DNA of 64,000 nucleotides from the NCBI RefSeq assembly GCF_014204795.1, contig NZ_JACHMB010000001.1:6522501-6586500 (forward strand), given 5' to 3'. Below, piece by piece: positions 20,608 through 31,153 of the stretch (its first letter is position 1; the number at the start of each line of letters is the position of its first letter). This stretch comes from Nonomuraea jabiensis. Lineage in GTDB: Bacteria > Actinomycetota > Actinomycetes > Streptosporangiales > Streptosporangiaceae. The notes below the pieces were generated by a model. The model saw only the letters and a list, made by a program, of their open reading frames with translations. It was not told where the DNA came from and did not search any database. A program made the position numbers and the translations under genes.

Positions 20608-21957
20608 ATGACCCCACCGACCCCGCCTCGCCGCCGACACCGCAGGAAGCTGGGCGCCGCGGCGCTTGCCCTCGCTCTGGCGGCGTCGCTGGCCGCCTGC
20701 TCGTCCGCCGACGCCCCCTCCCCGAGCACGGCGGCGAGCGCGAGCGGGCCGGTCACGCTGCAGGTCTGGACCTGGAACCTGAAGGGCGGCGACCCGGAGG
20801 CCGAGGCGATCATCGCCAAGTACCACCAGGAGAACCCCAACGTCACGATCAAGCTGTCGGAGGTCGGTGGAACCTCCGACACCGCCTCCAAGCTGCTGGC
20901 CGCCGACAAGGCCGGCGACACCCCCGACGTCGTGCAGCTGGAGTACCGCGCCGTGCCGGCCATGGTGGTCTCCGGAGCCGTGAAGGACATCACCGCCGAC
21001 GTGGCGTCCGTCAAGTCGGGCATCGACCCCAACATCTGGGCCCTGACCACCTTCAACAACCAGGTCTACGGCGTGCCCCAGGACATCGGGCCGATGGCGC
21101 TCACCTACCGCAAGGACCTGTTCGACAAGTACGGCATCAAGGTCCCCAGCACCTGGGCCGAGTACGCCAAGGCCGCAGAGCAGATCCGCAAGAAGGACCC
21201 CGACGCCTACATCGCCAGCTTCGCCGCCAACCAGCTCGAGTTCTTCGCCGCCCAGGCCACCCAGGCCGGCGCCCAGTGGTGGAGCACCGACGGCAACGCC
21301 TGGAAGGTCGGCATCGACAGCGAGCCGTCCCTGAAGACCGCCGACTTCTGGGAGGACCTCGTCAAGCGGGACCTGGTGAAGGTCGAGCCGCTGCTCACGC
21401 CGGAATGGAACGCCCAGGTCAACAAGGGCAAGATCCTGAGCTGGGCCGCCGCGGCCTGGGCGCCCAGCGTCATCTACTCGGTGGCGCCCGACACCGCCGG
21501 CAAGTGGGAGACCGCGCCGCTGCCGCAGTGGACGCCCGGCAACCCCGCCGTCCCGTTCCTGGGCGGATCCGCCTACCTGGTGCCGGCCAAGTCGAAGCAC
21601 GCCAAGGAGGCCGCGGCCTTCGCAGCCTGGCTCGGCGCCTCCGACGAGGGCTCCAAGCTGCAGCTCACGCTCGACATCTACCCCGGCGGGAACGCCGGGC
21701 GCCAGGCGACGCTGACCCACGAGCCGCCTAAGCTGATGCCGCAGCAGAAGGACTTCTACCAGGTCACCGACCAGGTGATCAAGAACACCACCATCCCGGT
21801 GACCTGGGGACCCAACGTGAACATCGCCCAGAGCGCCTTCGGCGACGCGCTCAACAAGGCCGCGCTCGACAAGACCTCCTTCCGCGCGGTGTACCAGGCC
21901 ACGCAGCAGGCCGTCGTCGCCGACCTGCAGAAGTCCGGCTACACCGTCACCAAGTAA
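20608..21957 (+). CDS. Sugar ABC transporter substrate-binding lipoprotein
   Basis: A 449-residue family-1 solute-binding lipoprotein. The signal peptide has an Arg-rich start (PRRRHRRKLG) and lipobox LAACSS. The fold is recognisable from TLQVWTWNLKGGDPEAEAIIAKYHQENPNV, the PDVVQLEYRAVPAM hinge and YGVPQDIGPMALTYRKDLFDKYGIKVPSTW. It should bind xylo-oligosaccharides, since it is the first gene before two permeases and an alpha-xylosidase. A strong hairpin follows its stop, the usual device for making more binding protein than permease. No ATPase gene is in the operon. Confidence 0.92.
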   Translation: MTPPTPPRRRHRRKLGAAALALALAASLAACSSADAPSPSTAASASGPVTLQVWTWNLKGGDPEAEAIIAKYHQENPNVTIKLSEVGGTSDTASKLLAADKAGDTPDVVQLEYRAVPAMVVSGAVKDITADVASVKSGIDPNIWALTTFNNQVYGVPQDIGPMALTYRKDLFDKYGIKVPSTWAEYAKAAEQIRKKDPDAYIASFAANQLEFFAAQATQAGAQWWSTDGNAWKVGIDSEPSLKTADFWEDLVKRDLVKVEPLLTPEWNAQVNKGKILSWAAAAWAPSVIYSVAPDTAGKWETAPLPQWTPGNPAVPFLGGSAYLVPAKSKHAKEAAAFAAWLGASDEGSKLQLTLDIYPGGNAGRQATLTHEPPKLMPQQKDFYQVTDQVIKNTTIPVTWGPNVNIAQSAFGDALNKAALDKTSFRAVYQATQQAVVADLQKSGYTVTK

Positions 21958-21960
21958 GAC

Positions 21961-21986
21961 GCCGAGGGCCCGACCGGGCCCTCGGC
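21961..21986 (+). terminator. Intercistronic hairpin after the binding-protein gene
   Basis: A perfect 11-bp stem, GCCGAGGGCCC / GGGCCCTCGGC, with a 4-base GACC loop, starting 3 bases after the stop. There is no U run, so it is more likely a partial terminator or 3' mRNA stabiliser than a full stop. Confidence 0.85.
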
Positions 21987-22008
21987 TCGACCCCTCTCTG
22001 GACGTCCC

Positions 22009-22935
22009 ATGCCCGCCAGCCCCGCCGGGCGACGCCTGCGCATCCGCGCCGTCGCCACCCCGTGGATGTTCGCCACGCCCGCGATCGTCTTGTTCACCCT
22101 GTTCCTGATCGTCCCGATCGGCTACGCCGTCTACCTGAGCTTCCGCGGCTTCCGCATCGAAGGCGGCGGCGCGTTCGGGCGGCGGGTGGAAGCCTTCATC
22201 GGGTTCGACAACTACGCCGCCGCGCTCTCCGACCCCGAGTACGTCGCCGGGCTCGGCCGCGTCCTGCTCTACGGCGTCATCGCCATCCCCAGCGTGCTGG
22301 GCCTGGCCCTGCTGTTCGCGCTGCTGCTCGACACCCCCAGGGTGCGGGCGCGCGGCTTCACCCGTACCGCGATCTTCCTGCCGTACGCGGTGCCCGGCGT
22401 GATCGCCAGCCTCCTGTGGGGCTTCCTGTACCTGCCCAGCACCAGCCCCATCACCTACCTCGCCAGGCAGCTGAATGCCGGGCCGCTGGACTTCTTCGGC
22501 TTCCCCGCCCTGTACTTCTCGCTGGCCAACATCGCGCTGTGGTCCGGCGTCGGCTTCAACATGATCATCATCTTCACGTCGCTGCGCGCCATCCCCACGT
22601 CCGTCTACGAGGCGGCCCGCATCGACGGGGCGAGCGAGTGGCAGATCGCCTGGCGCATCAAGATCCCGCTGGTCGCCCCCGCGCTCGTGCTCACCGGCCT
22701 GTTCTCCGTGATCGGCACCCTGCAGCTCTACAGCGAACCGGCCACGCTGCGGCCGATGACGACCACGATCAGCTTCACCTGGGTGCCGCTGATGAAGATC
22801 TACCAGGAGGCGTTCACGAACGACAACCTCGGCGGGGCCGCGGCCGCCTCCGTGGTGCTGGCCGTGGGCATCCTGGTCATCTCGCTGCTGCTGCTGCGGT
22901 TCTTCCAGCGCCGGACCTTCGGAGGCAACGCATGA
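22009..22935 (+). CDS. Sugar ABC transporter permease (MalF/UgpA type)
   Basis: A 308-residue inner-membrane permease with six predicted membrane segments, starting at TPWMFATPAIVLFTLFLIVPIGYAVYLS. The cytoplasmic EAA loop (YEAARIDGASEWQIAWRIKIPLVAP) docks the ATPase. It pairs with the next gene, whose ATG overlaps its stop (ATGA). Upstream is the binding protein. Role: membrane channel for a xylo-oligosaccharide, inferred from the neighbours. Confidence 0.92.
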   Translation: MPASPAGRRLRIRAVATPWMFATPAIVLFTLFLIVPIGYAVYLSFRGFRIEGGGAFGRRVEAFIGFDNYAAALSDPEYVAGLGRVLLYGVIAIPSVLGLALLFALLLDTPRVRARGFTRTAIFLPYAVPGVIASLLWGFLYLPSTSPITYLARQLNAGPLDFFGFPALYFSLANIALWSGVGFNMIIIFTSLRAIPTSVYEAARIDGASEWQIAWRIKIPLVAPALVLTGLFSVIGTLQLYSEPATLRPMTTTISFTWVPLMKIYQEAFTNDNLGGAAAASVVLAVGILVISLLLLRFFQRRTFGGNA

Positions 22936-23831
22936 CCGCCGTAACCCGCACCGGCGACCGCCAGTTCCGCCGCCACCACCAAGGCCGGCGCCGTCCGGCC
23001 GCGGCGCGGCGGCCGCGCCTCCCGCTGATCGTGCTGCTGCTCGGCGCGCTGTACTGCCTGACCCCGGTGGCCTGGGTGGTCATCGCCGCCTCCAAGACGT
23101 CGCGCGAGCTGTTCACCACCTTCTCCTTCGCCCCCGGCACCGGCCTCCTCGAGAACCTGGCCAACCTCAGCTCCTACGGCGACGGCCAGTTCTGGAAGTG
23201 GGGGCTCAACTCGCTGCTCTACGCCGGCGTCGGCGCGATCCTGTCGACGCTGGTGTCGGCCATGGCCGGCTACGCCCTGGCCAAGTTCCGCTTCCGCGGG
23301 CGCGAGGTCCTGTTCTCCGTGATCCTCGCCGGCGTGCTCGTGCCCGGCATCGTGCTGGCCGTCCCGCAGTATCTGCTGATGTCCGCCGTCGGCCTGGCCG
23401 GGACCCACTGGTCGGTGCTGCTGCCGGTCATCATCAACCCGTTCGGCATCTTCCTGTGCCGGGTCTTCGCCGCCGCCTCGGTGCCGGAGAGCACGCTGGA
23501 GGCGGCGCGCCTGGACGGCGCCGGGGAGACCCGGATCTTCGGCACCATCGTGCTGCCCATGATGGTGCAGGGGCTGGTCACGGTGTTCCTGCTGCAGTTC
23601 GTCGGCATCTGGAACAACTTCCTGCTGCCCTTCATCATGCTCTCCGACCAGGACAAATATCCGATCACCCTGGGCCTGTACACGTTCCTGGGCAAGGGCG
23701 CGGGCGATGGGGACCTGTACTCGCTGGTCATCATGGGCTCGGCCGTCTCCGTCATCCCGCTGATCGCCCTCGTTCTGGTACTGCAGCGGTTCTGGCGCGC
23801 CGACCTGCTGGCCGGCGGACTGAAGGGATGA
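22932..23831 (+). CDS. Sugar ABC transporter permease (MalG/UgpE type)
   Basis: A 299-residue permease partner. After a basic N-terminus (RRHHQGRRRPAAARRPR) it has about six membrane segments and the EAA loop LEAARLDGAGETRIFGTIVLPMM. ATG 22932 overlaps the previous stop, which settles the start against longer upstream frames. The following alpha-xylosidase gene starts 7 bases after its stop, so all four genes form one transcription unit. Confidence 0.92.
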   Translation: MTAVTRTGDRQFRRHHQGRRRPAAARRPRLPLIVLLLGALYCLTPVAWVVIAASKTSRELFTTFSFAPGTGLLENLANLSSYGDGQFWKWGLNSLLYAGVGAILSTLVSAMAGYALAKFRFRGREVLFSVILAGVLVPGIVLAVPQYLLMSAVGLAGTHWSVLLPVIINPFGIFLCRVFAAASVPESTLEAARLDGAGETRIFGTIVLPMMVQGLVTVFLLQFVGIWNNFLLPFIMLSDQDKYPITLGLYTFLGKGAGDGDLYSLVIMGSAVSVIPLIALVLVLQRFWRADLLAGGLKG

Positions 23832-23838
23832 CCCACCG

Positions 23839-26076
23839 ATGAAGTTCACCGACGGGCTCTGGCAGCTGCGCCCCGGCGTCACCGCGCTGTACGCGGCCGA
23901 GGCGTACGACATCGCCACCGAGGAGGGCGCGTTCACCGTGACCGCGCCCACCACCGTCATCCACCGCCGCGGCGACACCCTCAACCGGCCGGTCCTCTCG
24001 CTGCGGCTGTCGTCACCGCTGGCGAACGTCATCCGCGTCCGCATCGACCACCACGCGAGCGACGGCCGCGGCTTCGACCTCGTCGGCGCGGAGGACGGCC
24101 ACGGCATCGTCAAAACGGACGGATCCACGACCCTCACCAGTGGCGCGCTGAGCGCGACCATGGCGCCCGGAGCCCCCTGGAACCTGTCGTTCCACGCGGA
24201 CGGGCGCCCGCTGACCTCCAGCGGCCCCAAGTCCATCGGCTACTTCCGGCTCGCCGACGACGCGCAGGTCGATCCGGCGCCGGTCGGCGGCATCCGCGCC
24301 TCCGTCCACCTCGCCCAGCAGCTCGCGCTGGACGTGGGCGAGGTCGTCTACGGGCTGGGGGAGCGCTTCGGGCCGCTGGTCAAGAACGGCCAGACGGTGG
24401 AGATCTGGAACGCCGACGGCGGGACCTCCTCGGAGCAGGCCTACAAGAACGTGCCGTTCTACCTCACCAACCGTGGATACGGCGTCTTCGTGAACCACCC
24501 GGGGCACGTCTCGTACGAGATCGGGTCGGAGACGGTGCAACGCGTGCAGTTCTCGGTGGCGGGGGAGAGCCTCGAGTACTTCGTGATCTACGGGCCCACC
24601 CCCAAGCAGATCCTGGAACGCTACACCGCGCTCACCGGCCGCCCCGCGCGCCTGCCCGCCTGGTCCTACGGCCTGTGGCTGTCGACCTCGTTCACCACCG
24701 ACTACGACGAGCAGACGGTGACCTCGTTCATCGACGGCATGGCCGAGCGCGACCTGCCGCTGTCGGTCTTCCACTTCGACTGCTTCTGGATGCGCGAGTT
24801 CAACTGGTGCGACTTCCAGTGGGACCCGCGGGTCTTCCCCGACCCCGAGGGCATGCTGGCCCGCCTGTGCGCCAAGGACCTGCGCGTCTGCGTGTGGATC
24901 AACCCCTACATCGCCCAGCGCTCGCCGCTGTTCGCCGAGGCCGCCGGGCAGGGCTTCCTGCTGAAGCGCCCGGACGGGTCCGTCTGGCAGTGGGACCTGT
25001 GGCAGGCCGGCATGGGGCTCGTCGACTTCACCAACCCCGACGCGACGCGCTGGTTCCAGTCGAAGCTGCGCGCGCTGCAGGACCAGGGGGTCGACGCGTT
25101 CAAGACCGATTTCGGGGAGCGCATCCCGCTCGACGTCGCCTACTTCGACGGCTCCGCGCCCGAACGCATGCACAACCTCTACACGCACCTCTACAACACG
25201 GCGGTGTTCGAGGTGCTGGAGGAGCGGCGCGGCCGGGGCGAGGCGGTGCTGTTCGCGCGGTCGGCGACGGCGGGCGGCCAGCGGCTGCCGGTCCACTGGG
25301 GCGGCGACTCGGGATCGACGTACGGCTCCATGGCGGAGACCCTGCGCGGCGGCCTGTCGCTCGCGTTCTCCGGCTTCTCCTTCTGGAGCCACGACATCGG
25401 CGGCTTCGAGGGCACCCCCGACCCCGGCGTCTTCAAGCGCTGGGTCGCCTTCGGGCTCATGTCCTCCCACTCGCGGCTGCACGGCTCCACCTCCTACCGC
25501 GTGCCGTGGGCCTTCGACGAGGAGGCCGTGACGGTGACCCGGCTGTTCACGAAGCTCAAGCTGCGCCTGATGCCGTACCTGTTCCAGGCGGGCGTCCAGG
25601 CGCACGAGAGCGGGACACCCGTCATGCGGCCCATGGCGATGGAGTTCCCCGGCGACCGCAACGCCGCCCACCTCGACACCCAGTACATGCTCGGCCCGGA
25701 CCTGCTCGTCGCGCCCGTCTTCACCCCCGACGGGACGGTGGAGCTCTACCTGCCCGACGGCACGTGGACGAACTACCTGACGGGGGAGCGCGTCGAGGGC
25801 GGGCGCTGGCGCACCGAGCGGCACGGCTTCACCTCGATGCCGATCTACGTGCGCGAAGGCGCGGTCCTGCCCATCGGGGCCAGGGACGACCGGCCGGACT
25901 ACGACTATCTCGACGGCCTGACCCTGCGCGTCTACCCGGGACCGGACGGCGAGAGCACCCTCACCGTCACCGATCACGCCTCCGGCGAGCCCGCCCGGTT
26001 CACCGTCACCCGCTCCGGCGGCGAGGTCCGGGTCTCCTCCACCCTCGCCACCGGCTGGACGTACGAGTTCGCCTGA
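23839..26076 (+). CDS. yicI: GH31 alpha-xylosidase (YicI type)
   Basis: A 745-residue GH31 enzyme without signal peptide, removing alpha-xylose from the non-reducing end of xyloglucan-type oligosaccharides (isoprimeverose units). The nucleophile Asp424 is in FKTDFGERIP, the same context as E. coli YicI, and the acid/base Asp490 is in VHWGGDSGSTYGSM. The N-terminal beta-sandwich (VYGLGERFGPLVKNGQ), barrel (FHFDCFWMREFNWCDFQWD) and C-terminal sandwiches are complete. KTDFGERIP separates alpha-xylosidases from most alpha-glucosidases (xIDMNE). It is the last gene of the importer operon. Confidence 0.92.
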   Translation: MKFTDGLWQLRPGVTALYAAEAYDIATEEGAFTVTAPTTVIHRRGDTLNRPVLSLRLSSPLANVIRVRIDHHASDGRGFDLVGAEDGHGIVKTDGSTTLTSGALSATMAPGAPWNLSFHADGRPLTSSGPKSIGYFRLADDAQVDPAPVGGIRASVHLAQQLALDVGEVVYGLGERFGPLVKNGQTVEIWNADGGTSSEQAYKNVPFYLTNRGYGVFVNHPGHVSYEIGSETVQRVQFSVAGESLEYFVIYGPTPKQILERYTALTGRPARLPAWSYGLWLSTSFTTDYDEQTVTSFIDGMAERDLPLSVFHFDCFWMREFNWCDFQWDPRVFPDPEGMLARLCAKDLRVCVWINPYIAQRSPLFAEAAGQGFLLKRPDGSVWQWDLWQAGMGLVDFTNPDATRWFQSKLRALQDQGVDAFKTDFGERIPLDVAYFDGSAPERMHNLYTHLYNTAVFEVLEERRGRGEAVLFARSATAGGQRLPVHWGGDSGSTYGSMAETLRGGLSLAFSGFSFWSHDIGGFEGTPDPGVFKRWVAFGLMSSHSRLHGSTSYRVPWAFDEEAVTVTRLFTKLKLRLMPYLFQAGVQAHESGTPVMRPMAMEFPGDRNAAHLDTQYMLGPDLLVAPVFTPDGTVELYLPDGTWTNYLTGERVEGGRWRTERHGFTSMPIYVREGAVLPIGARDDRPDYDYLDGLTLRVYPGPDGESTLTVTDHASGEPARFTVTRSGGEVRVSSTLATGWTYEFA

Positions 26077-26150
26077 CGGCGCTTGTCAGCGGACGGGCAG
26101 GAGCACCGCCGACGGGGAGGGCTGTGGTGCCGCGCTCCGAGACCAGGCGT

Positions 26151-26166
26151 TAAATTGGTCGATTTA
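26151..26166. promoter_or_regulatory. TAAAT-N6-ATTTA inverted repeat before the carboxylesterase
   Basis: TAAATTGGTCGATTTA lies 15 bases before the carboxylesterase start in an otherwise GC-rich setting. It could be an operator or part of the -10 region; no adjacent regulator gene points to a binder. Only the arms are symmetric. Confidence 0.35.
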
Positions 26167-26181
26167 GACAAAGGAGCCGCC

Positions 26182-27708
<1,527 letters not shown>

Positions 27709-27730
27709 GGGACTCCTCCCGGCACCGTGA

Positions 27731-28747
27731 TCAGTCGCGCGGCCGGGCGGGCCCGGTGCTGCCGCGCAGCGAGATGGGCGGGGCCACCAGCAGGTGGTGC
27801 TGCGGGGTGCCGGGGTCGGCGACGCGCTGGATGAGCAGCTCGACGGCGCGCGCGCCCAGCTCGTCGGCCGGCACGTCGGCGGCGGTGAGCGGCGGGTGCA
27901 GGTTCTCCGCCCAGTGCCGGGCCGCGACCCCGGCGATGGAGAAGTCGCCGGGCACGCTCAGGCCCGCCTCGGCCAGCCCCCGGTACATGCCGGACACCGC
28001 CGCCTCGTTGATGGTGGCGATGGCGGTCAACCCCGGGTGCTCGGTGAGGAGCTGCTCCAGGCAGCTCTGCCCGGCCTGGGCGTCGTCGGCGCAGCAGACC
28101 CGCACGCCGCGCAGGCCGCGCTCGGCGATGGCGCGGTCGAAGCCGGACTGCGCCCGGTGGCCGGGGCCGTAACCGGCCGCGACCAGCTCGGCGCTGCGGT
28201 TGACCAGCGCCAGCTGCCGGTGGCCGAGGTCGGCCAGGTGGTGGACGCACTTGGCGATCAGCGTCTCGTAGTCGACGTCCACCCAGGACATGTCCTCCGG
28301 GTGCCGGGTGCGGCCGATGCCGACGAACGGCAGGCCGAGCTGCTGCAGCCGGGCAACCCGGTCGTCCTCCAGCCGGATCTCCATGAGGATGACGCCGTCC
28401 ACGCGCCGGCCGGTGACGACGCGTTCGAAGGAGCGGTCGTGCTCGCCGCCGGAGGGCGACAGCAGGACGTCCAGGTCGGCGCGGGCGGCGGCGTCGACCA
28501 CGCTGGCCACGAAGCCGAGCTGCATGTCGGTCAGGCGCTGGCTGGCCGGCGGGATGACCAGGCCGATCGTGCGGGTGCGGCCCTCCTTCAGCGCCCTGGC
28601 CGAGGCGTTGGGCCGGTAGCCCAGCTCGTCGATGACCGCCTGGATGCGGCGCTTGGTCTCCTCCGACACCGGGCGCTTGCCGGTGAGCGCGTACGAGACC
28701 GTGCTGCGCGACACGCCCGCCCGCCTGGCGATCTCTCCGATGTTCAC
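27731..28747 (-). CDS. LacI-family regulator of the second sugar operon
   Basis: A 338-residue LacI-type repressor. The HTH is right at the N-terminus (NIGEIARRAGVSRSTVSYALTGKR), hinge YRPNASARALKEGR, effector domain GLVIPPASQRLTDMQLGFVASVV through SIAGVAARHWAENLHPPLT. The YALTGKR hinge-helix form is seen in actinobacterial regulators of alpha-glucoside and cellobiose genes. The start is GTG 28747 with GAGGAG upstream; the longer frame that reaches 28837 would read through its own operator. It is divergent from the ABC operon and three GAA(C/T)CG(G/A)TTC palindromes lie between them. Confidence 0.9.
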   Translation of the reverse strand: MNIGEIARRAGVSRSTVSYALTGKRPVSEETKRRIQAVIDELGYRPNASARALKEGRTRTIGLVIPPASQRLTDMQLGFVASVVDAAARADLDVLLSPSGGEHDRSFERVVTGRRVDGVILMEIRLEDDRVARLQQLGLPFVGIGRTRHPEDMSWVDVDYETLIAKCVHHLADLGHRQLALVNRSAELVAAGYGPGHRAQSGFDRAIAERGLRGVRVCCADDAQAGQSCLEQLLTEHPGLTAIATINEAAVSGMYRGLAEAGLSVPGDFSIAGVAARHWAENLHPPLTAADVPADELGARAVELLIQRVADPGTPQHHLLVAPPISLRGSTGPARPRD

Positions 28748-28790
28748 GCGTGCTCCTCGTCCGATTCCGCCGGTCGGCGACCATCGTAGG

Positions 28791-28804
28791 TCGAACCGGT
28801 TCAG
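28791..28804. promoter_or_regulatory. Operator A of the second sugar operon
   Basis: GAACCGGTTC (28793-28802) is a perfect 10-base palindrome within TCGAACCGGTTCAG, 44 bases upstream of the lacI start. It has the CG-centred form of LacI sites and likely serves autoregulation. Confidence 0.75.
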
Positions 28805-28870
28805 GACGCGGCACCGCGTCCCGCCCTCTCCGCCCATTGACGCCTACGGCGGAGCGGGCCTATCTTCGGT

Positions 28871-28895
28871 CGAACCGATTCGCCGAATCGATTCG
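28871..28895. promoter_or_regulatory. Operators B and C of the second sugar operon
   Basis: CGAACCGATTCG (28871-28882, near-perfect) and CGAATCGATTCG (28884-28895, perfect) stand side by side, centred 13 bases apart, 50-75 bases before the binding-protein gene. A further 14-base copy lies after the operon at 33660. Confidence 0.8.
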
Positions 28896-28944
28896 ACGTC
28901 GTTCCTGAACAACCTCGCCACGCCTGTCAGCGGAGGTCAGCTCA

Positions 28945-30216
28945 ATGAGATCAGCGGCAAGGAGCCGGCGTGCGGCCGGCGCGAGTCTGGCGGTCCTGGC
29001 CGCCGTGGGCGGGCTGGCCGCCTGCTCGTCATCGTCCGGAAGCGGCGACGGCGGCGGCCCGGCGAGCGCCGGCCAGGCCACCGGAGGCGGGACGTACACG
29101 ATCTGGGACCCGTACCCGCAGTACGACAAGAGCTCGGAGTGGGTGAAGCTGCTGGACAAGTGCGGCACCGACGCCGGGGTCAAGGTCGAGCGCACCGGCT
29201 ACGACACCAGCGACCTGACCAACAAGGCGCTGCTGGCGGCCCAGCAGGGCAACGCGCCGGACGTGCTGATCGTGGACAACCCGGTGGTCTCGACGCTGGC
29301 CGAGGCCGGGGTCCTGACGACCACCGAGGACAACAGGCTCGACGTCTCCGCGATCGCGCCGAACCTGCTGGCCGCCGGCCAGAGCGGCGGCAAGACGTAC
29401 GGCGTCCCGATCGGCGCCAACACCCTCGCCCTCTACTACAACAAGGACGTCCTGAAGAAGGCCGGGGTGGACATCGCCTCGGTGAAGGACTGGCCCTCGC
29501 TGACGGCGGCGCTGGAGAAGGTGAAGGCGGCCGGGAAGAAGGGCATCACCTTCTCGGCGATCGGCACCGAGGAGGGCAGCTTCCAGTTCCTGCCCTGGTT
29601 CTGGGGCTCCGGCGCCGCTCTCACCAAGCTCGACTCGCCCGAGGGCGTCTCGGCCGTGGCGCTGTGGAGCGACTGGCTGAAGAAGGGGTACGCCCCCAAC
29701 TCGGTCATCAACAACACCCAGACGACGAGCTGGCAGGAGTTCGCCACCGGCGACTTCGCCTTCGCCGAGAACGGCACCTGGCAGCTCGCCAACGCCAAGA
29801 AGACCGGCTTCGACTACGGCATCATCCCGGTCCCCGGCAAGGCCGGCGGCACCGCGCCCGCTCCTACCGGCGGCGAGTTCGTCAGCATCCCGGTCCAGTC
29901 CGACACCGGCCGCTACGCCACCTCGCAGAAGCTCGTCACCTGCCTGACCAGCACCGACAACTCGCTCACCACGACCACCACCCTGTCCTACATCGCGCCC
30001 ACCGAGGCGGTGCAGGCCAAGCAGGTGGCGGCCGACCCCGCGCTGAAGGTGTGGGTGGACGCGGTCAAGGCGGCCAAGGGCCGCACGAGCGACGACCTGG
30101 GCACCAAGTATCCGAAGATCTCGGAGCCGATGTGGGGCGCGGTGCAGGCGGCGCTGAGCGGGTCCAAGTCTCCGCAGGAAGCCATGGCCACGGCACAGTC
30201 CGCCGCGGCCCAGTAG
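28945..30216 (+). CDS. Sugar ABC transporter substrate-binding lipoprotein
   Basis: A 423-residue family-1 solute-binding lipoprotein with an Arg-rich signal peptide and lipobox GLAACSSSS, then a Gly/Ser spacer. Fold markers: YTIWDPYPQYDKSSEWVKLLDKC, DVLIVDNPVVSTLAEAGVL, YGVPIGANTLALYYNKDVLKKAGVD and the aromatic pocket FLPWFWGSGAAL. It feeds the two permeases that follow within a few bases. The ligand is probably an alpha-linked oligosaccharide, judged from the GH63-like enzyme at the operon end; this is inference. Confidence 0.92.
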   Translation: MRSAARSRRAAGASLAVLAAVGGLAACSSSSGSGDGGGPASAGQATGGGTYTIWDPYPQYDKSSEWVKLLDKCGTDAGVKVERTGYDTSDLTNKALLAAQQGNAPDVLIVDNPVVSTLAEAGVLTTTEDNRLDVSAIAPNLLAAGQSGGKTYGVPIGANTLALYYNKDVLKKAGVDIASVKDWPSLTAALEKVKAAGKKGITFSAIGTEEGSFQFLPWFWGSGAALTKLDSPEGVSAVALWSDWLKKGYAPNSVINNTQTTSWQEFATGDFAFAENGTWQLANAKKTGFDYGIIPVPGKAGGTAPAPTGGEFVSIPVQSDTGRYATSQKLVTCLTSTDNSLTTTTTLSYIAPTEAVQAKQVAADPALKVWVDAVKAAKGRTSDDLGTKYPKISEPMWGAVQAALSGSKSPQEAMATAQSAAAQ

Positions 30217-30220
30217 CGGC

Positions 30221-31153
30221 ATGAGCGACATCACCCGAACAGCGGTGCGGCCCGCCCCGGCACTGAGCCGGGCGGGCCGGGCCCGATCCGGGCAGTGGGC
30301 GGCGTGGGCGTTCCTCGCCCCGATCGTGCTCTACCTGCTGGTGTTCTACGCCTATCCGCTGTTCCGCAACGTCGAGCTGAGCCTGCGGCATTACACGGTG
30401 CGCTCGTTCGTGCAGGGAGACGCCCCGTTCGCCGGGTTCGCCAACTACGCCAAGGTCTTCGCGGACGCGACCTTCGGGCCCGCGCTGTGGCACACGGTGG
30501 TGTTCACGCTGGTCTCGCTGGCCTTCCAGTTCGTCATCGGGCTCGCGCTGGCGCTGTTCTTCCTGAAGAACTTCCGGCTGTCCGCCACTCTCCGGGGGCT
30601 GTTCCTGGTGCCGTGGCTGCTGCCCCTGATCGTGTCCGGCTCGACGTGGTCGTGGATGCTCAACAGTGACTCCGGCGTGGTCAACGCCGTCCTGGCCTGG
30701 TTCGGGATCGGGCCGGTCAACTGGCTGACCTCGCCGGACTGGTCGCTGTGGTCCGTCATCATCGCCAACATCTGGATCGGCATCCCGTTCAACCTCGTCG
30801 TCCTCTACTCCGGGCTGCAGGCGATCTCGCCGGCCATCCACGAGGCCGCCGCGCTGGACGGGGCGGGCGGGTGGCAGCGGTTCTGGAAGGTGACGTTCCC
30901 GCTGCTGCGGCCGGTGTCGGCGATCACGTTGCTGCTCGGCCTGGTCTACACGCTGAAGGTGTTCGACATCATCTGGATCATGACCAAGGGCGGTCCGAGC
31001 GGGGCCTCGACCACGTTCGCGACCTGGTCCTACCGGCTCGGGTTCGGCAACCTGGTGCCCTCCTTCGGGCCCGGCGCCGCCGTCGGCAACCTCCTGATCG
31101 TGATGGCGCTGGTCTTCGGGCTCGTCTACATCCGCAGGCGGGTGGTGACGTGA
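30221..31153 (+). CDS. Sugar ABC transporter permease (MalF type)
   Basis: A 310-residue six-segment permease (WAFLAPIVLYLLVFYAYPLFRNVELS at the first membrane segment) with EAA loop IHEAAALDGAGGWQRFWKVTFPLLRP. It starts 4 bases after the binding-protein stop, and its own stop overlaps the next permease start. It forms the channel with the following gene. Confidence 0.92.
   Translation: MSDITRTAVRPAPALSRAGRARSGQWAAWAFLAPIVLYLLVFYAYPLFRNVELSLRHYTVRSFVQGDAPFAGFANYAKVFADATFGPALWHTVVFTLVSLAFQFVIGLALALFFLKNFRLSATLRGLFLVPWLLPLIVSGSTWSWMLNSDSGVVNAVLAWFGIGPVNWLTSPDWSLWSVIIANIWIGIPFNLVVLYSGLQAISPAIHEAAALDGAGGWQRFWKVTFPLLRPVSAITLLLGLVYTLKVFDIIWIMTKGGPSGASTTFATWSYRLGFGNLVPSFGPGAAVGNLLIVMALVFGLVYIRRRVVT

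Noticed and set aside
22800..24236. Long minus-strand open frame across permease and alpha-xylosidase genes
   Set aside because: Antisense shadow; the sense strands carry well-conserved families over the whole stretch.
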